Shown: one piece after another, positions 8,626 to 17,998 of the stretch
Numbering within the stretch: position 1 is the first letter of the stretch
How the letters are laid out: every line of letters starts with the position of its first letter
DNA from: Pseudomonas sp. S04
Lineage (GTDB): Bacteria > Pseudomonadota > Gammaproteobacteria > Pseudomonadales > Pseudomonadaceae
Direction of reading: 5' to 3'
DNA length: 64,000 bases
Assembly (NCBI RefSeq): GCF_009834545.1
Contig: NZ_CP019427.1
Location: forward strand, 3,292,001 to 3,356,000
Made by a program: the position numbers and the translations under genes
The notes under the pieces: model-generated
Databases searched by the model: none
The model's input: only the letters and a program-made list of their open reading frames with translations
Told to the model about the DNA's origin: nothing

Positions 8626-8817
8626 ATGCGCCAGATAGTCGGTAAAGAACCCTGGTGGGCTGAGCCACCCCGGCAAGGGCAGGACGAGTCAGAGCTGGAA
8701 TGGGGCTGGCTGGTGACTTACAACGAAGGCGAACCACGGTTCGAGTTCGTCAAGCAACGGCCTTCGCAAGAGGAGATCCGTAACCGCAAGAGTTGCCGGA
8801 TCTGTCCTCACGAATGA
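8626..8817 (+). CDS. Small conserved hypothetical protein (63 aa)
   Basis: A 63-residue acidic, tryptophan-rich protein starting MRQIVGKEPWW and ending RKSCRICPHE, with a CxxC pair near the C terminus. GGAGG lies seven bases before the ATG and the gene follows the lysozyme-inhibitor gene by 13 bases, which supports real translation. I do not recognise a domain. The CxxC could bind a metal or be redox active, but nothing more can be said. Confidence 0.65.
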   Translation: MRQIVGKEPWWAEPPRQGQDESELEWGWLVTYNEGEPRFEFVKQRPSQEEIRNRKSCRICPHE

Positions 8818-8836
8818 ACACCCCGGGCCCGACACG

Positions 8837-9190
8837 CTAGACGTCGACAATCCGCTGGAAACCGCCGAACACCATGCGTTGGCCATCGAATGGCATCTGG
8901 TTGCCCGGCTCATGCACGCGCGGGTCGGCCATGAAGCGGGCCATGCCGGCGTCGCGCGTTTGGCGATCGGGCCACAGAATCCAGGAAAACACCACGGTTT
9001 CGCCCTCCTCAAGCTTCACCGCCAGGGGAAACGACGTCAGCTTGCCCTCGGGCACATCGTCGCCCCAGCACTCACTCACGTTCAGTGCACCAAATTCCTT
9101 GAAGATCTGCGCCATGGTCTCGGCATGGTGGCGGAACGCCTCGCGTTTGGCCGTGGGCACAGCGGCTAGAAAACCATCGACATAGGACAT
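8837..9190 (-). CDS. DUF1428 family protein
   Basis: A 117-residue protein beginning MSYVDGFLAAVP, with the family's characteristic ECWGDDVPEGKLTSF stretch and the ending MPFDGQRMVFGGF. It belongs to the DUF1428 / dimeric alpha-beta barrel type of small proteins of unknown function. I chose ATG 9190 because AGGAG lies upstream at a normal distance; the longer frame to 9325 has no homologous look. It is convergent with the small gene ending at 8817. Confidence 0.85.
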   Translation of the reverse strand: MSYVDGFLAAVPTAKREAFRHHAETMAQIFKEFGALNVSECWGDDVPEGKLTSFPLAVKLEEGETVVFSWILWPDRQTRDAGMARFMADPRVHEPGNQMPFDGQRMVFGGFQRIVDV

Positions 9191-9248
9191 GCTCGGACTC
9201 CTGTTGCACGTTGGCTGATGGAAAGACTCATGCACTAGTCGACTGGCC

Positions 9249-9292
9249 CGACCAACGATCGACAGGCCCGGAGACTGAAGCGACCAACGGTC
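9249..9292. promoter_or_regulatory. Pair of 12-bp direct repeats upstream of the Ais-like gene
   Basis: CGACCAACGATC at 9249-9260 and CGACCAACGGTC at 9281-9292 differ by one base and are spaced 32 bases start to start, about three helical turns. They lie in the 316-base divergent region between the DUF1428 gene and the Ais-like gene. This is a possible binding site for a regulator; nothing else is known. Confidence 0.3.
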
Positions 9293-9506
9293 ACGCACAA
9301 GGGTGGTCCGGCCAACTGACGCCAATGATTTACATCCGTTATTACTTGCTTCCTGGCTAAAGCGAATTTTTCACATTGGTTTCACTCGTCTGCCACCTGC
9401 CGACGCCTACAGTGCGCGACATCATTTGTCCGGCGAGCGCCTTGCACGCGCAACGCCAGGATCATTTCAGTGTGGTATTTACGCTCTACAGGTGAACGCT
9501 GTGGTT

Positions 9507-10181
9507 ATGTCCCCAACACCGAAGTTATCCGGTGAAAGCTTGGTTAAACAGCCGATGCGCAAGTTGGCCCTTGTCATCTTGACCCTGCTGGTAGCGGCAC
9601 TGGTAATGGGGTTCGTTGCCTGGCCGGGATCGCCGATGTTGCTGGCGCAAGGGAATCAGCTGCAAAAGGCCAGTGTGTTGCAACGCTGGCAGGCCGGGGA
9701 AATCGTGGTGCTGGTGCGCCATGCCGAACGCTGTGACCAGTCGAGCAATCCCTGCCTGGGCCCCGCCGACGGCATCACCGAAGTCGGCAGGGACGCGGCC
9801 CGGCAAGTGGGCCAGGCCCTGGATACCCTGGGGCTTGCGCACACCGACCTGCTCACCAGCCCGGCCACCCGCACGGTACAAACCGCGCACTACCTCTCGG
9901 CCCACGTGGTACCCCAACAGGAATGGCTGGCAGCCTGCGGCGCGACCATGGGTGCCGAGGTGCTGGCGCACAAGACCGCGCAGCGCAATCTGGTGCTGGT
10001 CACCCACAGTGGCTGCATCAGCGATTTTGAAGCCCAGAACGGCTTCAAGAATGCCCGCAAAGCCGAGTACACCAGCGCCTTGTTTGCGGCAGTCGGGCCG
10101 GATGGCAAGTTGCAGATACTCGGCACGGTGAATGATTCTGATTGGCCGAGCGTGCTGAATAATCAAGTTGCAGAGAAATAG
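9507..10181 (+). CDS. Ais-like histidine phosphatase (LPS core heptose phosphatase family)
   Basis: About 224 residues: an N-terminal membrane anchor (RKLALVILTLLVAALVMG) followed by a histidine-phosphatase domain. The nucleophile motif is VRHAERCD, then CLGPADGITEVG, then SPATRTVQTAHYLS, and the second catalytic His in VTHSGC. The VRHAERCD...GIT pattern matches enterobacterial Ais/PmrG, which removes the heptose(II) phosphate of the LPS core and sits beside arn, as it does here. The start is uncertain. ATG 9507 is given; GTG 9501 has better spacing to AGGTGA, and ATG 9555 starts right at the membrane segment. In enterobacteria the gene is divergent from arn; here it is co-oriented, with a recombinase gene between. 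Confidence 0.75.
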   Translation: MSPTPKLSGESLVKQPMRKLALVILTLLVAALVMGFVAWPGSPMLLAQGNQLQKASVLQRWQAGEIVVLVRHAERCDQSSNPCLGPADGITEVGRDAARQVGQALDTLGLAHTDLLTSPATRTVQTAHYLSAHVVPQQEWLAACGATMGAEVLAHKTAQRNLVLVTHSGCISDFEAQNGFKNARKAEYTSALFAAVGPDGKLQILGTVNDSDWPSVLNNQVAEK

Positions 10182-10271
10182 CCTGCGGAACCTGGGTGAC
10201 AAAGGCGCGCAACTCGACCATACAAATCACTTCAACAATCAGCTATATCCTATTGTTTAATAAGTCTTTTA

Positions 10272-11222
10272 TCACAAATCAAAACGATCTACAGCGCGCC
10301 GCCGCTCATTGTCGTCGCGCACATCGTAATTGGCGGTGGTCTGGATGTTGCTGTGGTGCGCCAGCTTCTGCGCGATCGACAGGTCGTGTTCCTCGATCAC
10401 CCGGGTGATGAATGAACGGCGGAAATCGTGGGGCATGATCTTCACGCCGACCTGGGTGCCGCGTTGCCGGGCAATGTAGTAGATCGCATGCTTGGTTATC
10501 CGCTCGCGGGTGATGTGGCTGCCACGGCGAATGCGATTGAACAGGAAGCCATCGTCCGCCTGCCCCTCTTCGAGAAACGAACGCCGCAGCTCGAGCCAGG
10601 CCTCGAGCTTGGCAAAGGCCCAACTCGGCGCGTACTTGATCAACTGTTTATTGCCCTTGCCCGTGACCTGCAGGCTGCGTTCGGCGAAGTCGACCTGCGC
10701 CAGGTCGAGGTTGACCGACTCCGACTTGCGCATGCCCGAACCGTACAGAATCCCAATGATCGCCGCATCGCGCAGGCCCTGGGGCCGTGGGTCGGCGGCG
10801 CACACCGCCATCAGGTCGTGGATCAGGGTGCGCTTGAGGTTGCGGCCCTGGGACAGGCGTGTGCCGGCGATGCCTTTGACCGAGCGGATTTTCAGCAGGT
10901 GCTCATGGCTGATCAGGCTCATGCGCCAGGCTTCGTTCATCACCCCCCGTATCGCGTTGACGTACAGGGATGAGGTGTTGGGCGCGTAGCCGTCGCTGCG
11001 CAACGCCGCCACCAGCGCGATCACGTCCTCGGGCTGCAACTGGTGCCAGGGAATGTCTTCCATGTTCAACTCATCAAAACCCAGGCGGTCAGCCGCATCC
11101 TGCAAGACATAACGCAGGGTCAACTGGCTGGAGGGTGCCAGGCGCGCCAGGTACAGCGTCAGTGGGTTGGGGCGTTGCACGGCGGGCGTCGGTGTGTCTG
11201 CGGTATCGGGTAAATCGAACAA
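10272..11222 (-). CDS. Lone tyrosine recombinase (site-specific integrase)
   Basis: A 316-residue XerC/D-like recombinase with an N-terminal core-binding domain (about 25-130) and a catalytic domain. The catalytic set is visible: Arg in GMRKSES, Lys in GKGNKQ, His-x-x-Arg in MPHDFRRSF, His in LAHHSN and the Tyr nucleophile in TTANYDVR. The start is TTG 11222, with AAGG about 11 bases upstream; no later ATG keeps the N-terminal domain. It stands alone, with no excisionase, attachment site or phage genes seen beside it. It lies between the ais-like gene and the truncated arn operon, so it may have taken part in rearranging this locus; that is inference. Confidence 0.88.
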   Translation of the reverse strand: MFDLPDTADTPTPAVQRPNPLTLYLARLAPSSQLTLRYVLQDAADRLGFDELNMEDIPWHQLQPEDVIALVAALRSDGYAPNTSSLYVNAIRGVMNEAWRMSLISHEHLLKIRSVKGIAGTRLSQGRNLKRTLIHDLMAVCAADPRPQGLRDAAIIGILYGSGMRKSESVNLDLAQVDFAERSLQVTGKGNKQLIKYAPSWAFAKLEAWLELRRSFLEEGQADDGFLFNRIRRGSHITRERITKHAIYYIARQRGTQVGVKIMPHDFRRSFITRVIEEHDLSIAQKLAHHSNIQTTANYDVRDDNERRRAVDRFDL

Positions 11223-11632
11223 ACTGAAAGGACCTTTAATGAAAAGTGCTCAACAGAGACGGTTCATCTGTTGAAGTCTATTAATAGTCGAACGGGTTAT
11301 TGAAGCAGGGTCTGACAGGCTAAACCCGTAGGAAGTTTCCGATAAAAACGCCTGCCCTGAGCGTACCCTGAACAATTGCTGTAAACGTCTAAGTTAAACG
11401 ATCCGGGCACCGATTTTTCATGTCACTTTCACATTTTCGCGCTTACTCTCAGCGCATCCGAATCAGGTTCTGCCTGAGCCCACGCTGCCGGTCCCGCCGG
11501 AAAAAGTCAATTCATGCGCTTTTTCATCATTGTCGGCTAACCGTTTGATATGGATTATTTTTCTTGAGTTACTCTGTGACAATTTATTCAGTGAAGCCGA
11601 GCTTTCCACGGAACTCGACACCCCAGAGTTCG
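11223..11632. other. Intergenic region upstream of arnC
   Basis: About 410 bases between the recombinase start and the first recognisable arnB codons. It is more AT-rich than its neighbours and contains no convincing gene. It should contain the promoter for arnC onward and whatever is left of the arnB deletion junction. I could not confidently pick out a PmrA or PhoP box. Confidence 0.4.
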
Positions 11633-11716
11633 ATCCCATTGTTCCCTGACATGACTGCCAATGACGTCGAACCCGTGGTGGGCGCCATTGCACAGACCCT
11701 GGACCCAAGCCTTTGA
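11633..11716 (+). pseudogene. arnB: arnB remnant (C-terminal tail only)
   Basis: The frame from 11633 to TGA 11714-11716 reads [20 protein letters not shown] and then ends QTLDPSL. This matches the conserved extreme C terminus of ArnB (SLPLFPDMT..DVD.VI.AL), the PLP aminotransferase that converts UDP-4-keto-arabinose to UDP-L-Ara4N. Upstream of 11633 the frame loses resemblance to ArnB, and there is no room for the remaining roughly 350 codons. The arnB stop overlaps the arnC start (TTGA), the normal junction of these two genes, so the tail is in its native place and the 5' body has been lost. Confidence 0.8.
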
Positions 11717-12732
11717 AGCCTTATCCAATCCATTGCGTGTCGATCGTTATCCCGGTCTACAACGAAGAAGAAAGCCTGCCCGAGTTGTTGCGCCGCACTG
11801 AAGCGGCTTGCCGCCAACTCAAGCAGGACTATGAAATCGTCCTGGTCGACGACGGCAGCCGCGACAACTCTGCACAACTGCTCGAAGAAGCCGCCGCCCG
11901 CGACGGCAGCAAGGTGGTGGCGGTGATCCTCAATCGCAACTATGGGCAGCATGCGGCGATCATGGCCGGTTTCGAACAGTGCAAGGGCGATGTGGTGATT
12001 ACCCTCGACGCCGACCTGCAGAACCCGCCGGAAGAAATCCCGCGCTTGGTGGCCCAGGCCGAGTTAGGCTACGACGTGGTGGCCACGGTACGCAACAATC
12101 GCCAGGACTCGGCCTTGCGCCGCTACCCGTCGAAGTTGATCAACCTTGCGGTCAAGCGCTCCACCGGGGTCGCCATGAGCGACTACGGCTGCATGCTGCG
12201 GGCCTATCGGCGCACCGTGGTCAACGCGATGCTGGCCTGCCGCGAGCGCAGCACCTTCATACCGATCCTGGCCAACAGCTTTGCCCGCCACACCACCGAG
12301 ATCCTGGTGCAGCACGCCGAGCGCGAGCATGGCGAGTCCAAGTACAGCACCATGCGCCTGATCAACCTGATGTTCGACCTGATCACGTGCATGACCACCA
12401 CCCCGCTGCGCCTGCTGAGCATCATCGGCTTCAGCATGGCGGCGCTGGGCATGCTCTTCGCCCTGACCCTGATTGTCTTGCGCCTGGCCTTTGGTGCCGG
12501 CTGGGCCGGTGACGGCATGTTCGTGCTGTTCGCCATCCTGTTCGTGTTCACCGGCGGCCAGTTCATCGGCATGGGCCTGTTGGGCGAGTACCTGGGGCGG
12601 ATGTACGGTGATGTGCGGGCGCGGCCACGGTTCTTCATCGAAAAAGTCCTGCGCAACCAACCCGCCATGCCGGCTCCCGCTGTCACTGTCGACGGTTTGA
12701 CTTCCACTTCTACTGATCAGGTTTCGCCATGA
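11713..12732 (+). CDS. arnC: Undecaprenyl-phosphate 4-deoxy-4-formamido-L-arabinose transferase
   Basis: A 339-residue GT2 enzyme with a cytoplasmic catalytic part ([28 protein letters not shown]) and two C-terminal membrane helices (about 235-260 and 270-295). It transfers L-Ara4-formyl-N from UDP to undecaprenyl phosphate on the cytoplasmic face of the inner membrane. The start is TTG 11713 overlapping the stop of the arnB remnant, so translation was probably coupled to ArnB originally. With arnB mostly gone, expression must come from a different context. It overlaps arnA by ATGA. Confidence 0.93.
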   Translation: MKPYPIHCVSIVIPVYNEEESLPELLRRTEAACRQLKQDYEIVLVDDGSRDNSAQLLEEAAARDGSKVVAVILNRNYGQHAAIMAGFEQCKGDVVITLDADLQNPPEEIPRLVAQAELGYDVVATVRNNRQDSALRRYPSKLINLAVKRSTGVAMSDYGCMLRAYRRTVVNAMLACRERSTFIPILANSFARHTTEILVQHAEREHGESKYSTMRLINLMFDLITCMTTTPLRLLSIIGFSMAALGMLFALTLIVLRLAFGAGWAGDGMFVLFAILFVFTGGQFIGMGLLGEYLGRMYGDVRARPRFFIEKVLRNQPAMPAPAVTVDGLTSTSTDQVSP

Positions 12733-14720
12733 GTTCAAACGCTGTTGTTTTTGCCTATCACGACATTGGTTGCGCCGGCATCGAAGCCCTGCTCGCAGCG
12801 GGGATTCGGATCAGCGCGGTGTTTACCCATGCCGACGATCCCAAGGAAAACACCTTCTATGGCTCGGTCGCGCAACTGTGCGCACGCAAGGGCATCACCG
12901 TGCATGCGCCGGAAGACGTCAACCATCCGCTGTGGATCGAGCGCATCGCCAAGCTCAACCCCGACTACCTGTTCTCCTTCTATTACCGCAACCTGTTGAG
13001 CGAGCCGCTGCTGGCAACCGCGCGCCAGGGCGCGTTCAACCTGCATGGTTCGTTGCTGCCGGCCTACCGTGGCCGCGCCCCGGCCAACTGGGTGCTGGTC
13101 AAGGGCGAAACCCAGACCGGCGTCACCCTGCACCGCATGGTCAAGCGCGCCGACGCCGGGGCCATCGTCGCCCAACAAGCGGTCGCCATCGAACGCAGCG
13201 ACACCGCGCTGAGCCTGCACGGCAAGCTGCGTGAAGCCGCCGCCAGCCTGCTACGTGACACCTTGCCCCTGCTGATCCAGGGCAAAACCAGCGAAACCGC
13301 CCAGGACGAATCCCGCGCCACGGTGTTCGGGCGCCGCACCGCGGCGGACGGCAAACTGCTGTGGCAGCAACCGGCCGAGCAACTGTTCAACCTGGTGCGC
13401 GCTGTAACCCAGCCCTACCCTGGCGCCTTCTGTGCCGTCGGCGAGCACAAGCTGATCGTCTGGACTGCCGAAGTGGTCAAGGGCAATGAAGGCCTGGCAC
13501 CTGGACGTGTGATCAGCGTCGACCCATTGCGCATTGCCTGCGGTGAAGACTCGCTGCTGATCGCCTCTGGCCAGCGCAACGACAACGGCCTGTTCCTCAG
13601 TGGCCCGCAACTGGCCGACGAACTGGGCCTGGTCGAGGGTTCCGTGCTGCGCGGCGCCGAATCGGGGCGCAGCCCTCGGCGCACCCGGGTGCTGATCCTG
13701 GGCGTCAACGGTTTCATTGGCAACCACCTGTCCGAGCGCCTGTTGCGCGACGACCAGTACGAAGTCTATGGCCTGGACATCGGCTCCGACGCCATCGAGC
13801 GCCTGCGCAGCCACCCCAATTTCCACTACGTCGAAGGCGATATCAGCATTCACTCCGAGTGGATCGAGTACCACATCAAGAAATGCGACGTGGTCTTGCC
13901 GCTGGTGGCCATCGCCACCCCCATCGAATACACCCGCAACCCGCTGCGGGTGTTTGAACTGGACTTCGAAGAGAACCTCAAGCTGGTTCGCTACTGCGTT
14001 AAGTACAACAAGCGCGTGATCTTCCCGTCGACTTCGGAAGTCTATGGCATGTGCCAGGACCAGAACTTCGACGAAGACACCTCTAACCTGGTCGTCGGCC
14101 CGATCAACAAGCAGCGCTGGATCTACTCGGTATCCAAGCAACTGCTGGACCGGGTGATCTGGGCCTACGGCCAGCAAGGCCTGGATTTCACCCTGTTCCG
14201 GCCGTTCAACTGGATGGGTCCGCGCCTGGACCGCCTGGACTCCGCGCGGATCGGCAGCTCCCGGGCCATCACCCAGTTGATCCTCAACCTGGTGGAAGGC
14301 ACGCCGATCCGCCTGTTTGACGGCGGCGAGCAGAAACGTTGTTTCACCGACATCGCCGACGGCATCGAAGCCCTGGCGCGGATCATCGACAACCGCAATG
14401 GCGCCTGCACCGGCCAGATCATCAACATCGGCAACCCGGACAACGAGGCCAGCATCCGCCAACTGGGCGAGGAACTGCTGCGCCAGTTCGAGGCGCATCC
14501 ACTGCGCGGCAATTTCCCGCCGTTCGCCGGTTTCCGCGAGGTCGAGAGCAAGGCGTTCTACGGCAACGGCTACCAGGACGTCGCGCACCGCAAGCCGAGC
14601 ATCAACAATGCCAAGCGCCTGCTGGACTGGACCCCGACCGTGCACATGCGCGAAACCATCGGCAATACGCTGGACTTCTTTCTGCGTGAAGCCATGCTCG
14701 AAATCGCGGACCAGCGTTGA
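12729..14720 (+). CDS. arnA: Bifunctional UDP-Ara4N formyltransferase / UDP-GlcA oxidative decarboxylase
   Basis: A 663-residue bifunctional enzyme of normal length. The N-terminal formyltransferase domain (about 1-300) shows the [10 protein letters not shown] active-site segment. The C-terminal SDR decarboxylase domain (about 315-663) starts with the NAD-binding [18 protein letters not shown] and carries the YSVSKQ catalytic Tyr-Lys. It makes UDP-4-keto-pentose from UDP-glucuronate and later formylates UDP-L-Ara4N. The intervening transamination by ArnB is missing at this locus. It overlaps arnC and arnD. Confidence 0.96.
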   Translation: MSSNAVVFAYHDIGCAGIEALLAAGIRISAVFTHADDPKENTFYGSVAQLCARKGITVHAPEDVNHPLWIERIAKLNPDYLFSFYYRNLLSEPLLATARQGAFNLHGSLLPAYRGRAPANWVLVKGETQTGVTLHRMVKRADAGAIVAQQAVAIERSDTALSLHGKLREAAASLLRDTLPLLIQGKTSETAQDESRATVFGRRTAADGKLLWQQPAEQLFNLVRAVTQPYPGAFCAVGEHKLIVWTAEVVKGNEGLAPGRVISVDPLRIACGEDSLLIASGQRNDNGLFLSGPQLADELGLVEGSVLRGAESGRSPRRTRVLILGVNGFIGNHLSERLLRDDQYEVYGLDIGSDAIERLRSHPNFHYVEGDISIHSEWIEYHIKKCDVVLPLVAIATPIEYTRNPLRVFELDFEENLKLVRYCVKYNKRVIFPSTSEVYGMCQDQNFDEDTSNLVVGPINKQRWIYSVSKQLLDRVIWAYGQQGLDFTLFRPFNWMGPRLDRLDSARIGSSRAITQLILNLVEGTPIRLFDGGEQKRCFTDIADGIEALARIIDNRNGACTGQIINIGNPDNEASIRQLGEELLRQFEAHPLRGNFPPFAGFREVESKAFYGNGYQDVAHRKPSINNAKRLLDWTPTVHMRETIGNTLDFFLREAMLEIADQR

Positions 14721-15604
14721 TGCAGGCGGGCCTTCGAATCGATGTCGATACGTACCGGGGCACCCGCGAAGGCGTGCCTCGGTTGTTGGACATGCTCGAT
14801 GAGGCGCAGGTCAAGGCGACGTTTTTCTTCAGCGTTGGCCCGGACAACATGGGGCGCCACCTGTGGCGCCTGATCCGCCCGCAGTTCCTCTGGAAAATGT
14901 TGCGCTCCAATGCCGCCGGCCTGTACGGCTGGGACATTCTGCTGGCGGGCACCGCCTGGCCTGGCAAGCCCATCGGCCGCGATCTCGGGCACTTGATGCG
15001 CCGGGCCGCGGCCGCCGGCCATGAAATCGGCCTGCATGCCTGGGACCACCACGGCTGGCAGGCCAACGCCGGGCGCTGGAGCGATGCGCAGCTGAGCGAA
15101 CAGATCCGCCGAGGCGTCGACTGTCTCAGCGATATTCTCGGCCAAACCGTGGACTGTTCGGCCGCCGCCGGTTGGCGCGCCGATGAGCGGGTGATCGGCG
15201 CCAAGCAAGCTTTTGCTTTTCGCTACAACAGTGACTGCCGCGGGCACAGCCTGTTTCGTCCGCGCCTGGCCGACGGCAGTCTCGGTACCCCACAGATTCC
15301 GGTGGACTTGCCGACTTTCGACGAAGTGGTCGGCCCGCTGGTGGCCGCCGACGGGTTCAACCCATTCATTCTGGATCGATTCAGCCCCTCGCAGCTGAAC
15401 GTCTACACCGTACACGCAGAGGTAGAAGGGATTCTGATGGCTGAGCATTTCCGTCAATTGCTGGTGCAGGCGCGCGCGCGCGACATCCGCTTCCAGCCCT
15501 TGGGCAACTTGCTTCCCGAGACGCTCGACAGCCTGCCTGCGGGCCGGGTCTTACGTGGCACGCTGGCCGGCCGTGAAGGTTGGCTGGGGGTGCAAGGCGC
15601 ATGA
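14720..15604 (+). CDS. arnD: 4-deoxy-4-formamido-L-arabinose-phosphoundecaprenol deformylase
   Basis: A 294-residue NodB/polysaccharide-deacetylase-fold enzyme with the metal-site start [19 protein letters not shown] and the [14 protein letters not shown] motif. It removes the formyl group from undecaprenyl-P-L-Ara4FN, committing the carrier to lipid A modification. The start ATG 14720 shares a base with the arnA stop (TGATG), and its stop overlaps arnT. Confidence 0.95.
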   Translation: MQAGLRIDVDTYRGTREGVPRLLDMLDEAQVKATFFFSVGPDNMGRHLWRLIRPQFLWKMLRSNAAGLYGWDILLAGTAWPGKPIGRDLGHLMRRAAAAGHEIGLHAWDHHGWQANAGRWSDAQLSEQIRRGVDCLSDILGQTVDCSAAAGWRADERVIGAKQAFAFRYNSDCRGHSLFRPRLADGSLGTPQIPVDLPTFDEVVGPLVAADGFNPFILDRFSPSQLNVYTVHAEVEGILMAEHFRQLLVQARARDIRFQPLGNLLPETLDSLPAGRVLRGTLAGREGWLGVQGA

Positions 15605-17247
15605 GCAGACGCTGGATATTGCCTTTATTGCTGCTGGCCTTCGGTCTGTTCTACCTGCTGCCAATGACCTCCCACGGCCTGTGGATTCCCGATGAAACCC
15701 GCTACGCGCAGATCAGCCAGGAAATGCTCCTGACCGGAAACTGGGCCTCACCGCACTTCATGGGCATCCGCTATTTCGAAAAACCGGTGGCTGGCTACTG
15801 GATGATCGCCCTGGGCCAGGCGCTGTTTGGCGACAACCTGTTTGGTGTGCGCGTGGCCTCGGCCCTGAGCACCGGCCTGAGCATCGTGCTGACCTACCTG
15901 ATTGCCCGGCGCCTGTGGAACGACTCGCGCAAGAGCCTGACCTGCGCCCTGCTCTACATGAGTTTCTGCGTGGTGGTCGGCCAGGGCGGCTATGCCAACC
16001 TCGATCCGCAATTCACCTTCTGGGTCAACCTGAGCCTGGTGGGGCTGTGGCTGGCCTTTGACAGCCAGACGCCACGTGCCCGCCTGGGCTACTGGGCGCT
16101 GACTGGACTGGCCTGCGGCATGGGTTTCATGACCAAGGGTTTCCTCGCCTGGTTGCTGCCGGTGCTGATCGCCCTGCCCTACATGGCCTGGCAAAAGCGC
16201 CTTCGCGAACTGCTGACCTACGGCGGCGTGGCCGTGCTGGTCGCGGTGCTGGTGAGCCTGCCCTGGGCACTGGCGGTACATGCCCAGGAGCCGGACTTCT
16301 GGAATTTCTTCTTCTGGCACGAACACATCCGCCGGTTTGCCGGTGCCGATGCACAACACGCGGAGCCCTGGTGGTACTACCTGCCGCTGCTGCTGGCGTT
16401 CAGCCTGCCATGGGTTGCGTTGTTGCCGGTCGCCATCCGCCAGGCCTGGCAAAATCGGCGCCAGGCCAGCATCGGCTTCCTGCTGTTGTGGCTGCTGCTA
16501 CCACTGGCCTTCTTCAGTTTGGCCAAGGGCAAGTTGCCGAGCTACATCTTTCCCTGCCTGTTGCCGCTGGCGCTGTTGATGGGCCATGCCCTGGTGGATC
16601 GCCTGAGAAACCGCCAGACCCGGGTCATCCGTCTCAACGCTGCATTCAACCTGGCCCTGGGTGGCCTGGTCTTGCTGGCGCTGGTGTATTTCCAGATCAA
16701 GAAGCCGCTGTACAACAACGAACCCGAGCACCTGGTGCTGGTTAGCGTTGCCGTGATCGGTTGGTTGCTGTGCAACACCCTGCAGGCCCTGCGCCCTTTG
16801 CAACTGTGGGCCGCCCCCGTGCTCGGCAGTTGGCTGTTCATCGCCCTGCTGCCGGCCGGCCTGCCAAACTCGGTGGTATACAACAAGACCCCGGACCAGT
16901 TCATCAATGACCATCTGCAGGAGCTCAGCCAGAGCACCCGGCTGTTGAGCAACGACCTGGGCGCCGCCTCGGCCCTGGCCTGGCGCCTCAACCGCGCGGA
17001 CGTGGCGCTGTACAACACCGTAGGCGAAGTGAAATATGGTCTGGCGTATCCTGACACCCTGCATCGCCGGGTGGACTTCCTCAAGGTCCCGCAATGGATG
17101 AGCGCAGCCCGCCAGCAAGGCCAGGTGGGCGTCGTCATGCGGATCAATGGCGAGGAGCATTACGAAATCGACATGTTGCCCCAGGACTTCAAGCGTTATG
17201 ACCAAGGCAATCTGGTGATCCTGATTTTCCCCAAGAGTCAGCCATGA
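15601..17247 (+). CDS. arnT: Lipid A L-Ara4N transferase
   Basis: A 548-residue integral membrane glycosyltransferase of the GT-C type with about twelve hydrophobic segments and a C-terminal periplasmic domain. The conserved periplasmic loop near the N terminus is seen as [18 protein letters not shown], with catalytic acidic residues, followed by [16 protein letters not shown]. It moves L-Ara4N from undecaprenyl phosphate to lipid A phosphates, reducing binding of polymyxin and cationic peptides. The start ATG 15601 overlaps the arnD stop by ATGA; the frame opens slightly earlier but without reason. Confidence 0.95.
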   Translation: MSRRWILPLLLLAFGLFYLLPMTSHGLWIPDETRYAQISQEMLLTGNWASPHFMGIRYFEKPVAGYWMIALGQALFGDNLFGVRVASALSTGLSIVLTYLIARRLWNDSRKSLTCALLYMSFCVVVGQGGYANLDPQFTFWVNLSLVGLWLAFDSQTPRARLGYWALTGLACGMGFMTKGFLAWLLPVLIALPYMAWQKRLRELLTYGGVAVLVAVLVSLPWALAVHAQEPDFWNFFFWHEHIRRFAGADAQHAEPWWYYLPLLLAFSLPWVALLPVAIRQAWQNRRQASIGFLLLWLLLPLAFFSLAKGKLPSYIFPCLLPLALLMGHALVDRLRNRQTRVIRLNAAFNLALGGLVLLALVYFQIKKPLYNNEPEHLVLVSVAVIGWLLCNTLQALRPLQLWAAPVLGSWLFIALLPAGLPNSVVYNKTPDQFINDHLQELSQSTRLLSNDLGAASALAWRLNRADVALYNTVGEVKYGLAYPDTLHRRVDFLKVPQWMSAARQQGQVGVVMRINGEEHYEIDMLPQDFKRYDQGNLVILIFPKSQP

Positions 17248-17588
17248 GCCTGATACTCGTAGGGCTCGCCTGCCTCCTGACGTGCCTGGGCCAGGTGGCG
17301 CAGAAGTACGCGGTGGAAAGCTGGCGCGAACGGCCTTCGGCGCTGCTCGACAAACTGCGCTCGCCCTGGCTGTGGCTGGCGCTGGCGAGCCTGGGCCTGG
17401 GCCTGCTGGTGTGGTTGCTGGTGCTGCAACGGCTCGATGTCGGGGTGGCTTACCCGATGCTGAGCCTGAACTTTGTGCTGATCACCCTGGTGGCCCGCTT
17501 CGTGTTCCATGAAACGATCGACCGCCGGCACTGGATCGGCGTCGCCCTGGTGATCGCCGGGGTGATTCTGCTCGGGAGGCAGCTATGA
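17244..17588 (+). CDS. arnE: Undecaprenyl-P-L-Ara4N flippase subunit ArnE
   Basis: A 114-residue small multidrug resistance-like protein with four predicted membrane helices and the family's [15 protein letters not shown] segment. Together with ArnF it flips undecaprenyl-phosphate-L-Ara4N from the inner to the outer leaflet of the inner membrane. ATGA overlaps occur at both ends. Confidence 0.92.
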   Translation: MSLILVGLACLLTCLGQVAQKYAVESWRERPSALLDKLRSPWLWLALASLGLGLLVWLLVLQRLDVGVAYPMLSLNFVLITLVARFVFHETIDRRHWIGVALVIAGVILLGRQL

Positions 17589-17998
17589 GCGTGGGTCGTG
17601 GAATCGCTTTTGGCATGGCCAGCGTGGTGCTGGTCAGCACGGCCCAGTTGGGCATGCGCTGGAGCATGAGCCATCTGCCGCTGCCAGCGCAGTGGTGGAC
17701 GGCCCTGCAGGACGGCACGGTCGACCCCTTCGCGGTGGCGGTGGTACTCAGCGCCATCCTTGCCTACGGGCTGTCGATGCTCTGCTGGCTGCTGGCCTTG
17801 CGTGATTTGCCCCTGGGTCGCGCCTATTCGCTGCTGAGTATCAGCTACGCCCTGGTCTACCTGCTGGCGGCGAGCCTGCCGCTGTTCAACGAAGACTTCA
17901 GCCTGTCCCGCTCCCTGGGGGTGGCCCTGGTCATCCTCGGAGTCATCACCATCAATTCGCGCAGCAACAGTACTTCAGACCTCAGGAATGCCTCATGA
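17585..17998 (+). CDS. arnF: Undecaprenyl-P-L-Ara4N flippase subunit ArnF
   Basis: A 137-residue four-helix SMR-type protein ([19 protein letters not shown]) that pairs with ArnE. It is slightly longer than ArnE, as is usual. It is linked by ATGA overlaps to arnE upstream and ugd downstream. Confidence 0.92.
   Translation: MSVGRGIAFGMASVVLVSTAQLGMRWSMSHLPLPAQWWTALQDGTVDPFAVAVVLSAILAYGLSMLCWLLALRDLPLGRAYSLLSISYALVYLLAASLPLFNEDFSLSRSLGVALVILGVITINSRSNSTSDLRNAS

Noticed and set aside
13251-14645. Long minus-strand frame opposite arnA
   Set aside because: Antisense shadow. ArnA motifs are intact on the plus strand.
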